Source: Aerococcaceae bacterium zg-252
GTDB taxonomy: Bacteria > Bacillota > Bacilli > Lactobacillales > Aerococcaceae
DNA length: 64,000 nucleotides
Direction: 5' to 3'
NCBI GenBank assembly: GCA_016237705.1
Contig: CP066204.1
Span: 62,001 to 126,000 of the forward strand
Shown here: in pieces, positions 62,630 to 64,000 of the stretch
Position numbering within the stretch: the first letter of the stretch is position 1
Layout: each line of letters opens with the position of its first letter
Notes under the pieces: generated by a model
Databases searched by the model: none
Seen by the model: only the letters and a program-made list of their open reading frames with translations
Told to the model about the DNA's origin: nothing
Program-made: the position numbers and the translations under genes

Positions 62630-62745
62630 GAAAAGCCTCCTAATATTTTTTTAATCTAAATTTATTATACAATGTGTGGGCATCGCTTTCAAGACAACGG
62701 CGAGAAAGGTATCCTGTAAATTTGAAAGGCTGTCTCTATATAACA

Positions 62746-62774
62746 AAACAGCCAATTTTGTTAATCGGCTGTTT
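62746..62774 (-). terminator. Stem-loop after the metallophosphoesterase gene
   Basis: An 8-bp stem (aaacagcc 62746-62753, ggctgttt 62767-62774) with a few more A-T pairs inside lies 13 bp after the stop on the minus strand. The T-tract (TTTTGTT) is modest. Confidence 0.65.
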
Positions 62775-62786
62775 GCTGTTTATTTT

Positions 62787-64000
62787 TCACCACTTAATTT
62801 CCAAAGGAGCTGTATAGTCAGGAAGTTCGTGGTCAATTCGTTCGATGTAGTGTTTAAATATACGACTGCCGTTAGATTTGATGAGCTGATGAATTTTATC
62901 TAAATCACTAAAGTGACTTAAATCAAAGGACTGAATCGGTTTTCCTGCAAAAAATGCTAGATTGACTAGAGCGATATAATCAGCTACTTCTTCAAGAATT
63001 GGCTCATCGTCATGATACCAACCACCGTCAATCATTTCACGAAAAGCAAATTGACGGCTACTAATATTGAATAATTCTGCCATATAAGTAGAATATTCTG
63101 TTAAATTTTTGTCCGTTTGTTGAGTGGCTTTTGCCCACTGCTCTACCTTTAATGGCTCAGCCGTATAGGTGATTTTTTCATGGTTGAGTTGATACTTGCC
63201 GATATAGGACGGATATGATGAAAATGCTCCGGTCACAATATCGGTTAAGTGATGCCCACGTTCTTCGAGATGTGCCACATGTTGTGTGTGAATATGTCCA
63301 CTGATAGTCAAAGGGATATTGTATCGGAATAATAATTCACGAAAATCAACTGCATTGTCCAGTGTATAGTTTTTTTCTAATTGAGAAAAATGGGTAATCG
63401 AATTATGGTGGACAACAGGTAGCACGTTTATATTTTTATCTTTGGCTTGCTTTAAAATGGATTCAATCCAAGTGAGTGTTTCTTTTTTGATAATACCATT
63501 GGTAGCTGGTACGCCATGCCCCTCTGTTTGTGTATAAATATTACTGTCAATCATCAATAGCCACAAAGAATCATTGAGTGAAGCAACATAACTTAGACTA
63601 TGCTCATCTTGTTCGATTGCTTCATCGTAACCATGATTGGCATAAAGGGCTTTGAAATCTGGTGGCAATACTTGGCGTGTATGAAGAAAGTCCTCGCCGT
63701 CAAACTTTCGAGCCCAGCCACTGGAAATATCATGATTGCCAGGGATAACATAGACTTTTGTACCAAGTTCTTCAATTTTATCGAAAAAATTAGCTAAATC
63801 AGCCATGCTTTGATACTCGCCATTCAAACTTAAATCGCCGGATACAATTAAACTATCTGGTTTAGCTACTTGAATTTCGCCAATGAGTGCCTCCATGCGT
63901 TCCACTCCGTAGTCAAAGTCTTTTCCAGCACTTGTTTTTTGGATATGCTGATAAGCTTCGCCTTTATCATGTAATGACGGAGATAGGTAATGGACATCGG
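62787..64000 (-). CDS. Metallophosphoesterase (calcineurin-like), 5' end outside the window
   Basis: The minus-strand frame stays open to the window edge, so the true start lies beyond 64000. An internal ATG at 63905 is not the start, because upstream codons read DVHYLSPSLHDKGEAYQ with the first metal-binding DxH motif. Further motifs are SGDLSLNGEY (GDx2), IPGNHDIS (GNHD), VVHHNSI and SGHIHTQH (GHxH). The C-terminal 150 residues are helical and specific to a Firmicute subgroup. The substrate is unknown. No transmembrane segment is seen in the visible part. Confidence 0.85.
   Translation of the reverse strand, partial: DVHYLSPSLHDKGEAYQHIQKTSAGKDFDYGVERMEALIGEIQVAKPDSLIVSGDLSLNGEYQSMADLANFFDKIEELGTKVYVIPGNHDISSGWARKFDGEDFLHTRQVLPPDFKALYANHGYDEAIEQDEHSLSYVASLNDSLWLLMIDSNIYTQTEGHGVPATNGIIKKETLTWIESILKQAKDKNINVLPVVHHNSITHFSQLEKNYTLDNAVDFRELLFRYNIPLTISGHIHTQHVAHLEERGHHLTDIVTGAFSSYPSYIGKYQLNHEKITYTAEPLKVEQWAKATQQTDKNLTEYSTYMAELFNISSRQFAFREMIDGGWYHDDEPILEEVADYIALVNLAFFAGKPIQSFDLSHFSDLDKIHQLIKSNGSRIFKHYIERIDHELPDYTAPLEIKW

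Noticed and set aside
63905..63905. ATG 63905 as start of the metallophosphoesterase
   Set aside because: The first metal-binding motif (DVHYLSP) is encoded upstream in frame, so the gene continues past the window end.

Overview
The window is one continuous piece of a low-GC Gram-positive chromosome. The str operon (rpsL-rpsG-fusA-tuf), the S10-spc-alpha ribosomal cluster, a zinc-type S14, a zinc-type adenylate kinase, the ECF module downstream of rplQ, Shine-Dalgarno sites close to AAGGAGG, and an RNA that fits the Lactobacillales L17 downstream element all point to the order Lactobacillales. An Aerococcaceae or Carnobacteriaceae-like relative is my guess; the genus cannot be fixed by eye.

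Layout. 1-6.4 kb is a mixed region: the end of a D,D-carboxypeptidase gene, msrA, an IS200-type insertion sequence, a probable cobalamin-type lipoprotein/ECF S-component pair, two tRNAs flanking a shrunken tRNA-like remnant, a HdiR-like self-cleaving repressor next to a truncated umuC, a YeiH-type transporter and two GNAT acetyltransferases. 6.4-13.5 kb carries a zinc metallopeptidase, a peptidoglycan deacetylase, an unusual sigma-54 with eroded DNA-recognition motifs, a Thr-rich exported protein, and marR-ilvE-ydcF. 13.5-19.3 kb is an aromatic-amino-acid-linked operon: two paralogous binding proteins, permease, ATPase, a DASS-type permease and chorismate mutase. 19.3-25.3 kb has a PyrR-type leader with uraA, then livHMGF-acuB. 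25.4-30.7 kb is a two-component system plus ABC-2 exporter in the LnrJKLMN layout. 30.8-51 kb is translation machinery, with secY, adk, infA and rpoA. 51.4-57 kb is a stand-alone ABC exporter, ecfA1-ecfA2-ecfT and truA. 57-64 kb has xpt, a BASS transporter with an iron-type dehydrogenase, an aldo/keto reductase, galT and a metallophosphoesterase that runs off the end.

The main find is a pair of ribosome-mediated transcription attenuators. One (13485-13795, + strand) encodes a 20-residue leader peptide ending TSYFYSYFR, followed by a chain of competing pairings A:B, B:C, C:D, D:E, E:F and F:G that ends in a strong terminator just before the aromatic operon. The other (60087-59866, - strand) encodes a 17-residue leader with four consecutive Ile codons, followed by A:B, B:C, C:D and D:E, before the BASS transporter and dehydrogenase genes. 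In both, segment A overlaps or abuts the leader stop codon. The parity of the chain predicts readthrough when the ribosome stalls on the sensed amino acid and termination when it reaches the stop. Lactobacillales usually use T-boxes for this purpose, and neither leader shows a T-box.

A second unusual signal is a dispersed hairpin element whose 3' end runs into the Shine-Dalgarno site of uraA (two tandem 119-bp copies with compensatory changes in the stems), of a CmpX-like channel gene and of ecfA1.
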